DNA from: Methanoregula sp. PtaU1.Bin051
Lineage (GTDB): Archaea > Halobacteriota > Methanomicrobia > Methanomicrobiales > Methanospirillaceae
Direction: 5' to 3'
DNA length: 64,000 bases
Assembly: GCA_002067895.1 (NCBI GenBank)
Contig: MVRE01000003.1
Location: forward strand, 124,001 to 188,000
Under the pieces are notes generated by a model, which saw only the letters and a list, made by a program, of their open reading frames with translations, was not told the origin of the DNA and made no database searches. Shown here piece after piece: positions 45,318 through 54,917 of this stretch. The position numbers and the translations under genes were made by a program. Position 1 is the stretch's first letter; every line of letters begins with the position of its first letter.

Positions 45318-45559
45318 TCGCGATCGTTGTCTGTGCCGTACTCGCGGTCTATGCCGGGCTCCGGGTCGTGACCGAGAGAAACACGATGAAGAAGCTCCCG
45401 TTCGTCAACGTTATCTCATTCGGGGTGGCGGGGGTGATCGCGCTGCTGCTGCCCCACCCGCTCACCATCCTTGCCGCCGCGGCCTATTTTGTCGGCTCGA
45501 CGCTGGAATCCAACGCGATCGCGAGCACGTGGGCAGGAGGGATGCGGCGCGATGATTGA
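45314..45559 (+). CDS. ehaC: Eha subunit EhaC (DUF2109)
   Basis: An 81-residue protein with two helices. Begins at the ATG 45314, overlapping the ehaB stop by four bases. Identified by order and by its two-helix pattern with a conserved LTILAAAAYFVGSTLESNA-like segment. Confidence 0.75.
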   Translation: MIAIVVCAVLAVYAGLRVVTERNTMKKLPFVNVISFGVAGVIALLLPHPLTILAAAAYFVGSTLESNAIASTWAGGMRRDD

Positions 45560-45782
45560 TACCGTGATGATCGCCTGCGTGGCCCTGATCCTCATCGGCA
45601 TGGCGGCGACCATTGCAGCACGGGATCCGTTCGACAAGCTGATATCGCTCTCGGTCATGATCGCCGGCGTCTTCCCGTTCATCGCCGACCGCGGCTACCT
45701 CGACGTGGCGATCGCCGTCGCGCTGGTCGCGCCGATCTCGACCATCTTCATCCTGATGGCCTGCCGGAGGGAGACCGCATGA
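45552..45782 (+). CDS. ehaD: Eha subunit EhaD (DUF2108)
   Basis: A 76-residue, two-to-three-helix membrane subunit. Overlaps ehaC by eight bases. Assigned by order and profile in the Eha complex. Confidence 0.72.
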   Translation: MIDTVMIACVALILIGMAATIAARDPFDKLISLSVMIAGVFPFIADRGYLDVAIAVALVAPISTIFILMACRRETA

Positions 45783-46021
45783 TCTCTACGCCCGAATTTA
45801 TCGCCGGCATGATCCTGCTGGTCGCCGGCTCCGTATCGGTCGCGTACGCCCGCCCGAAGAACTATGTAACACGGCTGATCAACCTCGAGATCCCGGCATG
45901 GGGGCTGCTGCTGGTCATGCTCCACTTCAACGAGTCGCTCGCGCTCTTCACCTTTGCCGCGATCTCGGTGCTCTCCACGTACATTTTCGTACGCACCATC
46001 CAGAAGAGGGAGGGCGCATGA
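45779..46021 (+). CDS. ehaE: Eha subunit EhaE (DUF2107)
   Basis: An 80-residue, two-helix subunit. Four-base overlap with the previous gene. Small membrane-anchor subunit, assigned by order. Confidence 0.72.
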   Translation: MISTPEFIAGMILLVAGSVSVAYARPKNYVTRLINLEIPAWGLLLVMLHFNESLALFTFAAISVLSTYIFVRTIQKREGA

Positions 46022-46464
46022 TCATCCGACGGATCTCGCACTACCTGTGCCGGTACGAGCACATCGTCCCGCTCTTTGCCGCAGCGTGCGCCGTCCTTTT
46101 CATGGCCTCGGTCCTTGCGCTGCCGGTCACCTACCATGAGGACCAGCTGTACCCGAAGGCAATCGACCGGCAAAGCCCGCTCGACCCGTACGACCGCGGC
46201 GGGCCGCCGTTCACGCAGGTCTCCATCCATGCCCAGTACCCCGAGAACTCGCCGACGGCCGGGCTGGTGACTTCCTACCTCACGCCGTTCTCGCTCTTCC
46301 TTGCGGACACAACATTGCACCTTGGCACCACCATCGTGGCTCACCCCGGCGGCATCATCGACGAGATCCTGTACAACACGCGGGGGCTCGACACCGTCGT
46401 CGAAACGACCATCCTGCTGGTCGCGTTCGCGATCGCATCATTCCTGTACCGGAAGGTGCGCTGA
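46018..46464 (+). CDS. ehaF: Eha subunit EhaF (DUF2106)
   Basis: A 148-residue subunit with an N-terminal and a C-terminal helix around a polar middle (residues ~40-110) containing YHEDQLYPKAIDR. It starts at 46018, overlapping ehaE by four bases. Assigned by order and profile. Confidence 0.75.
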   Translation: MIIRRISHYLCRYEHIVPLFAAACAVLFMASVLALPVTYHEDQLYPKAIDRQSPLDPYDRGGPPFTQVSIHAQYPENSPTAGLVTSYLTPFSLFLADTTLHLGTTIVAHPGGIIDEILYNTRGLDTVVETTILLVAFAIASFLYRKVR

Positions 46465-47069
46465 TGTGGGGCGAGTACAGCACCGGGCTCCTGCTCGTGC
46501 TGGTTGCGGCCGTCATCGGGTTTGTCGCGCTGGCCGTCGAGACCGACGACCTGCACCGGCTCCTCCTGCTCGACCTCGTCGAGATCGCCGCGCTGGGCAT
46601 CATCGCGCTGCTGGGCTCCGACCTTGCCGAGGCGCTCATCCTCCCGGGCCTGACTGTCGGGATCGCGGAACTGCTCGCGCTCTCCCAGATCTACGTCACC
46701 AAGGAGAACCTGAAAGACCGGCCGGTGAGGGGGCTGAACATCGAGGTCATACAGAAAGCCGATGCCCCGGCCGTGCTCTCGGCGTTCCTCGTCGTGTACG
46801 GCCTCATCCTCTCCGGGTTCACCGGCGGGGGCGTGGCCGCGCTCGGGCTGGTCTTCTTCTTCGCCTCGAGGGGGTATAAGGAGGACCTCGAGATGCTGGA
46901 GATGGCCGGCGGGATCTCATGGGCGGTCTGGATCCTCGCGTTCTTCGTGTTCATGTTCCTGCCGCAGTACTGGTTTATCGCGCTGATGTGCGCCGGGGTC
47001 GGCATCCTGATAAAAGTCATGGTGAAGCTGTCGCTGTCCGGCACGGTCTGGGGTGAGCGGCATGGGTAG
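46464..47069 (+). CDS. ehaG: Eha subunit EhaG (DUF2105)
   Basis: A 201-residue membrane subunit of about six helices. Acidic residues within the helices (ETDDL, LDLVE) suit an ion pathway. One-base overlap with ehaF. Confidence 0.78.
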   Translation: MWGEYSTGLLLVLVAAVIGFVALAVETDDLHRLLLLDLVEIAALGIIALLGSDLAEALILPGLTVGIAELLALSQIYVTKENLKDRPVRGLNIEVIQKADAPAVLSAFLVVYGLILSGFTGGGVAALGLVFFFASRGYKEDLEMLEMAGGISWAVWILAFFVFMFLPQYWFIALMCAGVGILIKVMVKLSLSGTVWGERHG

Positions 47070-47718
47070 CCTCGGCGGCATCCCCCTGTACGTCCTTGAG
47101 TTCGGCGACGAGCTGGTATACTTCTCGCCCTACACCATCACGCTCTTTCTGCTTGCGCTGACGTTTACGCTGCTTGCCATTGTCAGCCGACCGGAGCGGC
47201 AGGTCGATGTCGCGTTCGGCGGGGACGCCTACACGACCAAGATCATCTCGGTCGACGAGATGCGGTTCCGGCGGTTCATGGCGATCGCCTGCGGGCTTGC
47301 CTCGATGGGCGCGATGGTCACCGGGGATGTCTTCAACTTCACGCTCTTTACCGCGATGGTCGGGATCACCAACGTCGGGATCGTGGCTGCCGTCAAAAGC
47401 CCCCACGTGCAGGACGCCGCGTACCAGTACGGGCTGGTCGCCCTCTCCGCCACCGTCCCGCTCTTCGGTGCGGCGGCGCTTTATGCCGCAGCGACCGGCT
47501 CGCTCTCCATGATCGAGCTGGCAAAGGGGACGCTTCCGGCCGTCCCGCTGGTCGCAAAAGCGCTGCTGGTGATCGGGGTGGTCGGCGAGGGGATGGCACC
47601 GTTCTACGCGGCAAAGGCCGAGATGTTCCGGGCTCCGGGGGCGCCGTACGTCATCATGTGTTCGCTCTCGTCGCTCCTGATATTCCTGCGGGTGGCCGAG
47701 GTGGTGATGATCGGATGA
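47062..47718 (+). CDS. ehaH: Eha subunit EhaH, truncated antiporter-like subunit
   Basis: A 218-residue membrane subunit similar to the NuoL/MbhH antiporter-type subunits of respiratory complex I, though much shorter than them, as known for EhaH. The ATG 47062 lies inside the end of ehaG; a GTG at 47053 is an alternative three codons up. Confidence 0.78.
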   Translation: MGSLGGIPLYVLEFGDELVYFSPYTITLFLLALTFTLLAIVSRPERQVDVAFGGDAYTTKIISVDEMRFRRFMAIACGLASMGAMVTGDVFNFTLFTAMVGITNVGIVAAVKSPHVQDAAYQYGLVALSATVPLFGAAALYAAATGSLSMIELAKGTLPAVPLVAKALLVIGVVGEGMAPFYAAKAEMFRAPGAPYVIMCSLSSLLIFLRVAEVVMIG

Positions 47719-47927
47719 CCGGCCGGATAAAACGCGTCGCGGGGAGGCTTGCGGCCTGCGGCATCGTCGCGTGCGGGGCAGCCGCAGCGCTCTACCTGTA
47801 CGGCATGCTCCCGTTCTGGGCCTATGCTGCTGTCACCGTGCTCGGCTTCCCGGCAGCGGTGGTCGCCCTGTTCCTGTGGTGGATGGCAGACGAAGGAAAG
47901 GAGGATATCCCGTTCATCGGGTACTGA
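47715..47927 (+). CDS. ehaI: Eha subunit EhaI
   Basis: A 70-residue, two-helix subunit in the place of ehaI. Four-base overlap with ehaH. Assigned by order. Confidence 0.7.
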   Translation: MTGRIKRVAGRLAACGIVACGAAAALYLYGMLPFWAYAAVTVLGFPAAVVALFLWWMADEGKEDIPFIGY

Positions 47928-47928
47928 C

Positions 47929-48777
47929 ATGATCGCAGAACTTGTGCTTGCCATGCTGTTCGGGCTCCTGCTGCTGGGGATCCACCGGAAGGTGATCGCC
48001 CGGATCCAGCGGCGCCCCGGCCCCCCGGTCTGGCAGGAGATCCTGCACGCGGCAAAGTTCTCGTTCAAGACAACATGGGTCCCGGCGACCGCGAGCGGGG
48101 CTCTCTTTGCCGGCATCGTGCTGGTGGCAGTCGGGATCTGGACGGCCGCGTTCTTCGTCATGATGACCGGCGGCAGCCTGCTGATCATCTTCGGCATCTA
48201 CATGCTCCACAAGATCGTGGAGCACGCATTCGGGCTCTCGTCGGGTTCGCCCTACGGCAAGTTCGGGGGGGTGCGGTCGGTCATCTCGGCCGCGTCGGAG
48301 ATCCCGCTGTTCGTCTCGGTCGCCGTGATCGGCCTCTTTACCGGGTCCCTCGAGCTTACGGAAATCACCGCGTGGGAGGCGGTGCACGGCCCGCTCTTCT
48401 TCACGGCGTTTCCCGCCGTTGTCGCAATGTACCTCGTGCTCCTTTCCAAGATGCCGTTCGGCCCGTTCTCGATCGTGGAGTCCAAGGAGCTGGTCAGCGG
48501 GTACAAGACGGAGCACTTCGGCGCATGGCGGGCAGGCCTCGAGGTCTGCAACGGGCTCAAGACAACCGTGCTGCTCGCGACCTTCCTGCTGGTCTTTGCC
48601 GGCCAGCTCCCCGTCCTCTGGATGGTGATCGGCATGATCCTGCTCACGGTCTCGCTCTCGTTTGCCTGCGCGGTAACCCCGATGCTCTCGCCGTTCGACT
48701 CGGTCACGATCCAGTCGCTGGTCACCGCACTGATGCTGGTCTACGCCGGCATCGTCTTTACGGGGGTGCTCCCGTGA
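47929..48777 (+). CDS. ehaJ: Eha subunit EhaJ (NuoH-like quinone-site-region subunit)
   Basis: A 282-residue, about eight-helix protein of the NuoH/HycD/EchB family, which connects the membrane arm to the hydrogenase module. SKMPFGPFSIVESKELVSGY is the characteristic loop. The start follows a spacer of one base after ehaI. Confidence 0.88.
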   Translation: MIAELVLAMLFGLLLLGIHRKVIARIQRRPGPPVWQEILHAAKFSFKTTWVPATASGALFAGIVLVAVGIWTAAFFVMMTGGSLLIIFGIYMLHKIVEHAFGLSSGSPYGKFGGVRSVISAASEIPLFVSVAVIGLFTGSLELTEITAWEAVHGPLFFTAFPAVVAMYLVLLSKMPFGPFSIVESKELVSGYKTEHFGAWRAGLEVCNGLKTTVLLATFLLVFAGQLPVLWMVIGMILLTVSLSFACAVTPMLSPFDSVTIQSLVTALMLVYAGIVFTGVLP

Positions 48778-49016
48778 TCCGCGAGTGTATCGCTGCCGGC
48801 GGCGCGATCTACATCCTGATCACGCTCGTCCAAATCATCCGGCGCCCGGCGCTGGCATCCGAGGGGCTGGCCGTCGTTGCAGCGCTTGCGCTTGCGGCCG
48901 CGTTCTACTGGACACGCAGGGAGCACGAACTCCATGCCGCCGAGACGGTCGCGTTCTGGGCCTGCGTACTGTTCTTTGCCGGGTACGGGATCCTGAAAGT
49001 GTGGGGTGTCGCATGA
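48774..49016 (+). CDS. Small Eha membrane subunit (EhaK/EhaL-like)
   Basis: An 80-residue protein starting at GTG 48774, with two helices. In the reference Eha order two small subunits (K and L) lie here; only one is present. I cannot decide which, so I give no symbol. Confidence 0.65.
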   Translation: MIRECIAAGGAIYILITLVQIIRRPALASEGLAVVAALALAAAFYWTRREHELHAAETVAFWACVLFFAGYGILKVWGVA

Positions 49017-49402
49017 GCGCGTGGATCTACGAGCAGGACTTAACCGCCCAGAAGTACCGGATCCTGGTCTCGGTGCGTCACGACCGGGTCATCCGGCAGA
49101 TCGCCGCCGACCTGGACATCGGGCTGCAGGAGCTGCGGAAGTATGTTATCGAGCACTGCGACATGATCCTGCTCGAGAACCTGCCGGCCCGGTACGAGGC
49201 GGCGCTTACTGCTGCCGGGGATGCGGACCCTGTCGCGAAGGCAATCGGGCGCGATCTCTACACCACGGCAATCCCCCTCGTCCCGACCGGGATCATGGAA
49301 ACGATCTACCAAACGACCGCAGCAAAAGTAGCAGCCGGAACACCGTTCGACGCTGCTGTCGCGGACGCGCGGGCGATGATGAAGGAGGTGATCCACGCAT
49401 GA
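49013..49402 (+). CDS. ehaM: Eha soluble subunit EhaM (DUF1959)
   Basis: A 129-residue hydrophilic protein. Placed between the membrane subunits and the small hydrogenase subunit, it matches DUF1959 (EhaM). Four-base overlaps on both sides. Confidence 0.75.
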   Translation: MSAWIYEQDLTAQKYRILVSVRHDRVIRQIAADLDIGLQELRKYVIEHCDMILLENLPARYEAALTAAGDADPVAKAIGRDLYTTAIPLVPTGIMETIYQTTAAKVAAGTPFDAAVADARAMMKEVIHA

Positions 49403-49854
49403 GCATTCTCCAGACAATCAAGGACAAGGTCCGGTCCCGGTCCATCCATGTCAGCTACGTCGATCTCGGCTCCTGCAACGGGTGTGACATCGAGGTGCTC
49501 GCCTGCCTTGCCCCCCGCTACGACATCGAACAGTACGGCATCTACGTCCACAACAACCCAAGGGAGGCCGACGTGCTGATCGTGATCGGGGCATACACGC
49601 CCGGCTGGCAGGAGAAACTCACCCCGCTCTGGGAAAAGATCCCGGACCCGAAGGCGGCGATTGCGGTCGGCAACTGCCCGATCTCGGGCTGCTGCTTCAA
49701 CCGGCGCGGTGCGTACATCGACCCGCCGGTGAGCAAGCACATCCCGGTCGCGGCAGAGGTACCCGGCTGCCCGCCGCGGCCGACCGAGATCCTGGCCGCG
49801 ATCCTGTCGGTGCGGGACGCGGTCTTTGCCAACTGGGAGGGACGGCAGCGATGA
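49399..49854 (+). CDS. ehaN: [NiFe] hydrogenase small subunit EhaN
   Basis: A 151-residue protein with the four cysteines of the proximal 4Fe-4S cluster (GSCNGCD, GNCPISGCC and VPGCPPRP). Related to NuoB. It carries electrons from the Ni-Fe site to the polyferredoxin. Confidence 0.92.
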   Translation: MSILQTIKDKVRSRSIHVSYVDLGSCNGCDIEVLACLAPRYDIEQYGIYVHNNPREADVLIVIGAYTPGWQEKLTPLWEKIPDPKAAIAVGNCPISGCCFNRRGAYIDPPVSKHIPVAAEVPGCPPRPTEILAAILSVRDAVFANWEGRQR

Positions 49855-50936
49855 AGCACACCGTCGACGTCAACATCCCGCTGGGCCCGGTTCACCCCTG
49901 CTTCAAGGAACCGGCGCGGGTGAAGTGCGAGACCAAGGGGGAGCGCATCATCGCGGCCGAGGTCGAGCTCGGGTACATGAAGAAGGGCATCGAGCGTATC
50001 ATGAAAGGGCGGCCGTGGCAGGAGGTGATGTTCCTTGCCGAGCGGGTCTGCGGCATCTGCTCGGTCATCCACAACATGGTCTTCATCGAGGCGATCGAGC
50101 AGGTCAGCGGGATCGCTGTCCCGCCCCGCGCCGCGTACCTCCGCGTTGTCGCCAACGAGCTGGACCGGATGCAGAGCCACCTGCTCGCCAACTTCTCGTA
50201 CTGCTACACCATCGAGCACGAGACGCTCGGCATGTACCTGCTCGACCTGCGGGAGAAGGTCATGGACGTAATCGAGCGGCTCACCGGTGCCCGCGTCACC
50301 TGCGCGTACATCATCCCCGGCGGGGTGCGGTTCGATATCGGTGCGCAGGACGAGGCCTTCCTGAGGGAGTCCCTTGCCCGGATCGAGGATGACCTGACCC
50401 GGTACACCGGCATGTTCGAGTCCGGCCCGATGATTGCGCTGCGGAGCCGGGGGATCGGGATCCTGACAAAGGAAGCAGCGATGCAGGCGCACGCGGTCGG
50501 GCCGACCGCACGGGCCAGCGGGATTTCCGTCGACCGGCGCACGGAGCACCCGACCTACCGGCAGCTGGGATTCGAACCGGTGGTCCGCACCGAATGCGAC
50601 AACTACGCGCGGATCATGGTCCGGTTCGGCGAGGTCTTCCAGAGCATCCGGCTGATCCGGGCCTGCCTCGACAACCTCCCCGAAGGCGTCATCCGCGGGG
50701 GTGGCACCTGCACGGCCGGCGAGACCCGGTACAGCGGCGAGGCGCCGCGGGGCGAACTCACCTACATCATCAGGACGGACGACTACGGCAGGGTAATCGA
50801 TATCCAGATCCAGACGCCGTCGATCATGAACATCGAGGCGTGCTGCCACGTTATGATCATCGGCGTGGACTCGGTCGCCGACGTGACCTCCACCTTTGTC
50901 TCGGCAGATCCCTGCATCGCGTGCACGGAGCGGTAA
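49851..50936 (+). CDS. ehaO: [NiFe] hydrogenase large subunit EhaO
   Basis: A 361-residue large subunit. The Ni-Fe ligands are all visible: RVCGIC near residue 64 and DPCIACTER at the C-terminus. The protein ends three residues after the last Cys, so no C-terminal cleavage is evident, as in some CO-dependent-hydrogenase-like relatives. Catalyses H2 oxidation or production. Confidence 0.95.
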   Translation: MKHTVDVNIPLGPVHPCFKEPARVKCETKGERIIAAEVELGYMKKGIERIMKGRPWQEVMFLAERVCGICSVIHNMVFIEAIEQVSGIAVPPRAAYLRVVANELDRMQSHLLANFSYCYTIEHETLGMYLLDLREKVMDVIERLTGARVTCAYIIPGGVRFDIGAQDEAFLRESLARIEDDLTRYTGMFESGPMIALRSRGIGILTKEAAMQAHAVGPTARASGISVDRRTEHPTYRQLGFEPVVRTECDNYARIMVRFGEVFQSIRLIRACLDNLPEGVIRGGGTCTAGETRYSGEAPRGELTYIIRTDDYGRVIDIQIQTPSIMNIEACCHVMIIGVDSVADVTSTFVSADPCIACTER

Positions 50937-50937
50937 C

Positions 50938-51555
50938 ATGGCGGCGTCCATCATCTGGTACCTGCGGGAGTTCTTCCGGCCCGGATGGCTGAAAAAATTC
51001 CTCTTTGCTAAGACGGCGCCGCTTACCACCCCTCCGTATTTCCGGGACTTCCCGGAACCGACCGGCAAACCCTGCCAGCATGCCCTCTTCTGCATGATGG
51101 TCTGCCCCGCGCCAGGCGCAATAGACGTCGTAATGGAGGAAGATGGCTGGAGACCGCGGATCCACAAGGGGCACTGCATCCGGTGCGGTCTCTGCGTGGA
51201 GGCCTGCCCGAACGGGGTGCTGAGAAGCGGGCGCATCCTTGAGACCAGGAAGGCAGAGGGGACAGCATTTATCGTCACCTTCCGTATCTCCATCGACCCG
51301 GATCTCTGCACGGGATGCGGGAACTGTGCAACTTCATGCCCGGTGAACAAACAGCTCGATCCCCAGATCGGTGCCGGGGGCCATTCCTCTAATGATGAAG
51401 TAATCATGCGGGTGCTTGACGGTGATGTCCACGTGCTCCACGAGGAAAAATGCACCGGGTGCAAGACCTGCGAGGTGAGCTGCCCGACACGTGCGATCCA
51501 GATCGCCCGCATCCTTGAAGGCACCCAGCAGCCCCAGAAAGGAGGCGGGCAATGA
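50938..51555 (+). CDS. Polyferredoxin-like electron-transfer protein of the Eha operon
   Basis: A 205-residue protein with several 4Fe-4S motifs (CIRCGLCVEACP, CTGCGNCATSCP and CTGCKTCEVSCP, plus an N-terminal Cys set), EhaP-like. Positioned between EhaO and FwdD, it is the likely conduit from the hydrogenase to formylmethanofuran dehydrogenase or its ferredoxin. Confidence 0.82.
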   Translation: MAASIIWYLREFFRPGWLKKFLFAKTAPLTTPPYFRDFPEPTGKPCQHALFCMMVCPAPGAIDVVMEEDGWRPRIHKGHCIRCGLCVEACPNGVLRSGRILETRKAEGTAFIVTFRISIDPDLCTGCGNCATSCPVNKQLDPQIGAGGHSSNDEVIMRVLDGDVHVLHEEKCTGCKTCEVSCPTRAIQIARILEGTQQPQKGGGQ

Positions 51556-51941
51556 AGGCAATCCTGAACACCGGGCGCACGGTGCCGCAGGGCGAAGCCG
51601 TCGAGCATAAGGCATCTCCGACCTACCGGGCGGTGGTATCGGTCTGCTACATGAACCCGGTCGACCTGATGGAGCTCGGGATCACCGAGGGGGCGCACGT
51701 GGCCGTGACCTCACGGACGGGCAGGATCGTCCTGACAACCTGGACGAGCGAGGGGGTCAGCCGCGGGGAGATCTTTGTGCCGCTGGGACCGTACGCGAAC
51801 CACATCATCGCACCGGAAACCCACGCGACCGGTATGCCGGACTTCAAAGGTGAGACGGTAGACATTGTCCCCACCGATGAACCGGTGAAGGATGTCGGCA
51901 GCCTCATGGAGGAGATCGGGGGGCTCCGGTATGATCATTAA
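51552..51941 (+). CDS. fwdD: Formylmethanofuran dehydrogenase subunit D
   Basis: A 129-residue beta-barrel subunit (molybdopterin-dinucleotide-binding domain). GEIFVPLGPYAN is the family signature. Overlaps the next gene by 11 bases, and with FwdB forms the tungsten- or molybdenum-cofactor site. Confidence 0.92.
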   Translation: MKAILNTGRTVPQGEAVEHKASPTYRAVVSVCYMNPVDLMELGITEGAHVAVTSRTGRIVLTTWTSEGVSRGEIFVPLGPYANHIIAPETHATGMPDFKGETVDIVPTDEPVKDVGSLMEEIGGLRYDH

Positions 51942-53220
51942 GGACGTGGTCTGCCCGTTCTGCGGGTGCCTCTGTGACGATCTCGACGTGGAGGTCGAGG
52001 GGCAGAAGGTAATCAAAGTGCAGAACGGGTGTGCGCTTGCCGAAGCAAAGTTCACCGGCAGCGGCAGGCTCCCCGCACCCATCCGGCGGACTCCCACGGG
52101 ATGGGACGATGTCTCCTATGATGACGCGATCCGGGAGACCGCCGAGATCCTCGTTGCGGCCGACCGCCCCCTGCTCTACGGGTGGTCCAGCACCCACGGC
52201 GACGCCCAGAGCATGGGCGTGCACATCGCGGAGCTGATCGGGGGCGTGATCGACAACACCAGCACGGTCTGCCACGGCCCCTCCATCCTCGCGATCCAGG
52301 AGGTGGGACACCCCGGCTGCACGCTGGGGCAGGTGAAGAACCGGGCGGACGTCATTGTGTACTGGGGGTGCAACCCGACGGAAGCGCACCCCCGGCACAT
52401 GAGCCGGTATACGACCTTTGCCACGGGGTTCTTCGTCCCCGAAGCCCAGAAGGACCGGACGGTGATCGTGGTGGATACCCGCAGGACCGAGAGCGCGGAG
52501 ATCGCAGACGAGTTTATCCGGATCGAGCGGGGCGGGGACTACGAGGTCCTCTCGGCACTCCGGGCGATTGTCCGGGGCAAGGGGAACGTCGTCCCGAAGA
52601 TGGTTGCCGGCGTCTCCCGCGAACAGCTCTTCCGGGTGGCGGAGATCTGCAAGAAGGCGAAGTTCGGCGCCATCTTCTTCGGGCTCGGTCTCACCATGAG
52701 CGCGGGCAAGTACAAGAACGTCCGGAACGCGATCGAGCTGACCGACGAGCTGAACCGGCACACCAAGTTCACCATCTCCCCGCTCCGTGGCCACGGCAAC
52801 GTGTACGGCTCCAACGAAGTGTTCACGTGGATCACCGGCTACCCGTACGCTGTCGATTTCTCGCGGGGGATCGCGTTTTACAACCCGGGCGAGACGACGG
52901 CCGTCGACATACTCCGCCGCGGGGAATGCGATGCCGCGCTGATCGTGGCAAGCGACCCCGGCGCCCACTTCCCCCATGCTGCCGCCGCCCACCTCGCAAA
53001 GATCCCGACCGTGCTCATCGACCCGCACATGACTGCGACAACCCCCCTCTGCCGGATCCAGATCCCCTGCACGATTGCCGGGATCGACGCGGAGGGTACG
53101 GCCTACCGCATGGACGGCGTGCCGATCCGGTACCGGAAGGTGATTACGTCGTCCTACCCCGACGACGCCGATATCCTGAAGAAAATCCATGACCGGATCC
53201 GGGAGGTGCAGGGGTCATGA
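51931..53220 (+). CDS. fwdB: Formylmethanofuran dehydrogenase subunit B, catalytic
   Basis: A 429-residue enzyme with an N-terminal 4Fe-4S motif (CPFCGCLCDD) and the active-site NTSTVCHGPS segment, in which a Cys (and not selenocysteine) is the metal ligand. Starts at 51931, giving the standard MIIKDVVCPFCG beginning. Reduces CO2 with electrons from ferredoxin. Confidence 0.95.
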   Translation: MIIKDVVCPFCGCLCDDLDVEVEGQKVIKVQNGCALAEAKFTGSGRLPAPIRRTPTGWDDVSYDDAIRETAEILVAADRPLLYGWSSTHGDAQSMGVHIAELIGGVIDNTSTVCHGPSILAIQEVGHPGCTLGQVKNRADVIVYWGCNPTEAHPRHMSRYTTFATGFFVPEAQKDRTVIVVDTRRTESAEIADEFIRIERGGDYEVLSALRAIVRGKGNVVPKMVAGVSREQLFRVAEICKKAKFGAIFFGLGLTMSAGKYKNVRNAIELTDELNRHTKFTISPLRGHGNVYGSNEVFTWITGYPYAVDFSRGIAFYNPGETTAVDILRRGECDAALIVASDPGAHFPHAAAAHLAKIPTVLIDPHMTATTPLCRIQIPCTIAGIDAEGTAYRMDGVPIRYRKVITSSYPDDADILKKIHDRIREVQGS

Positions 53221-54917
53221 CCGAGCTGCTGGTGAAGAATGCCTGCGTGATCGACCCGCTCAACGGGATCCTGCTGGAGACGATGGATATCCCGGTCCGC
53301 GACGGGAAGATTGTCAGTTCGGTCTCTTCTGCCGCCGATGTGATCGATGCCCGGGGCTGCCTCACCCTCCCCGGGGGGATCGATTCCCATTCGCATGTCT
53401 GCGGCACGAAGGTGAATTTCGGGCGCTACATGAGCCCCGAGGACATGCGGGCCGGCCGGACCGCCAGGCGCGGCAAGATGCACGTGACCAGCGGGTATTA
53501 TGTCCCCACGACGTTTGGCAACAGCTACCGGTACAGCACGATGGGGTATACCACGGTGCTGGAAGGGGCGATGGCGCCGCTCGAGGCGCGGCATACCCAC
53601 GAGGAGTTCACGGCAACGCCGCACCAGGACATGCTGGCAAACACGCTCTTTGACGGCAACTGGGCGATTATGGAGTCGGTCCGGGAGCGGGATTTTAAAA
53701 AGACAGCCGCCATTGTCGCGTGGACGCTTGCGGCGGTCAAAGGGTACTCCATCAAGCTGACCAACCCGGGGGGCACGGAAGCGTGGGGGTGGGGCGATGA
53801 CCTCAGTTCCATCCATGACCCGGTGCCGAACTTCAACGTGACGCCGGCCGAGATCATCGCCGCGATGATAGAGGCAAACGAGCTCCTCGGCCTCCCACAT
53901 TCCGTCCACCTCCACTGCAACAACCTCGGGAAACCGGGCAATTACCGGACCACGCTGGAGACGTTCGACCTCGTCCCCGACAAGAACAACGCGCGCCAGA
54001 CGCTGTATGCCACTCATGTCCAGTTCCATGCCTACGGGGGCACCACGTGGCGGGACATCAACTCGAAGGCCGAGGAGATCACGCGTTCTGTGAACGCAAA
54101 GCCGCAGATCGTGATGGACATGGGCCAGATCATGTTCGGGCGGACGATGACCATGACGGCCGACGGCCCCATGGAGTTCAACCTTTACTGCCTCCACCAC
54201 AACAAGTGGAGCAACCACGACGTGGAACTCGAAACCGGCTCCGGGATCATCCCTGTCCTGTACTCCAAGAAGAGCCTGGTCAACTGCGTGATGTGGGCGA
54301 TCGGGCTCGAGCTCGCCCTGCTGACCAAGGATCCCTACCAGTGCCTGCTTGCCACCGACAACCCGAACGGGGCGCCGTTCGTCAAGTACCCGGAGATCAT
54401 CGGCCTGCTCATGAGCCGGCGGTACCGGGACGAGGAGTTCGCCACCCTCCACGAAGGCACCGGGCAGCGGACCGCGATCGCCTCAATCGACCGCGAGATG
54501 GACTGGAACGAGATAGCCGTCATGACCCGGGCGGGGCAGGCAAAGGCGCTCGGCATGGCCGCGCAGGGCAAGGGCCACCTCGGCGAAGGTGCGGAAGCGG
54601 ACATTGCGATCTACCCGATCCGGTGCCACGCGGTCGATCCGGCAACCGAGTATCGCAAGGTGGTCGAGGGGTTCCAGAAGACCATGTTCACCATCAAGCG
54701 CGGACGGGTCGTGGCGCGGGACGGCGAGGTCATTGTGGAGGGGGCCAACAGCACCTTCTGGGTGAACCCGTCCGTACCGGAAGATCTCAGCGTCAGGAAC
54801 GATCCGGAGTTTGTCCGGAAGTTCAGGGAATACTACACGGTCCGGATGGACAACTACCCGGTGCAGGACGTGTACCTGCCGCGGGGCAAGTGTATCAGGA
54901 CGGAGGGGGCATTATGA
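53217..54917 (+). CDS. fwdA: Formylmethanofuran dehydrogenase subunit A
   Basis: A 566-residue amidohydrolase-family subunit binding two zinc ions. HSHVCG near the start and the Lys (carboxylated in known structures) in the GYSIKLTNPGG segment are present. It condenses the formate produced by FwdB with methanofuran. Confidence 0.96.
   Translation: MTELLVKNACVIDPLNGILLETMDIPVRDGKIVSSVSSAADVIDARGCLTLPGGIDSHSHVCGTKVNFGRYMSPEDMRAGRTARRGKMHVTSGYYVPTTFGNSYRYSTMGYTTVLEGAMAPLEARHTHEEFTATPHQDMLANTLFDGNWAIMESVRERDFKKTAAIVAWTLAAVKGYSIKLTNPGGTEAWGWGDDLSSIHDPVPNFNVTPAEIIAAMIEANELLGLPHSVHLHCNNLGKPGNYRTTLETFDLVPDKNNARQTLYATHVQFHAYGGTTWRDINSKAEEITRSVNAKPQIVMDMGQIMFGRTMTMTADGPMEFNLYCLHHNKWSNHDVELETGSGIIPVLYSKKSLVNCVMWAIGLELALLTKDPYQCLLATDNPNGAPFVKYPEIIGLLMSRRYRDEEFATLHEGTGQRTAIASIDREMDWNEIAVMTRAGQAKALGMAAQGKGHLGEGAEADIAIYPIRCHAVDPATEYRKVVEGFQKTMFTIKRGRVVARDGEVIVEGANSTFWVNPSVPEDLSVRNDPEFVRKFREYYTVRMDNYPVQDVYLPRGKCIRTEGAL

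Noticed and set aside
49542-53220. Long minus-strand open frames across the eha/fwd region
   Set aside because: They are antisense shadows of GC-rich overlapping genes; no ribosome binding site, no recognisable domains, and the plus-strand genes carry catalytic motifs.
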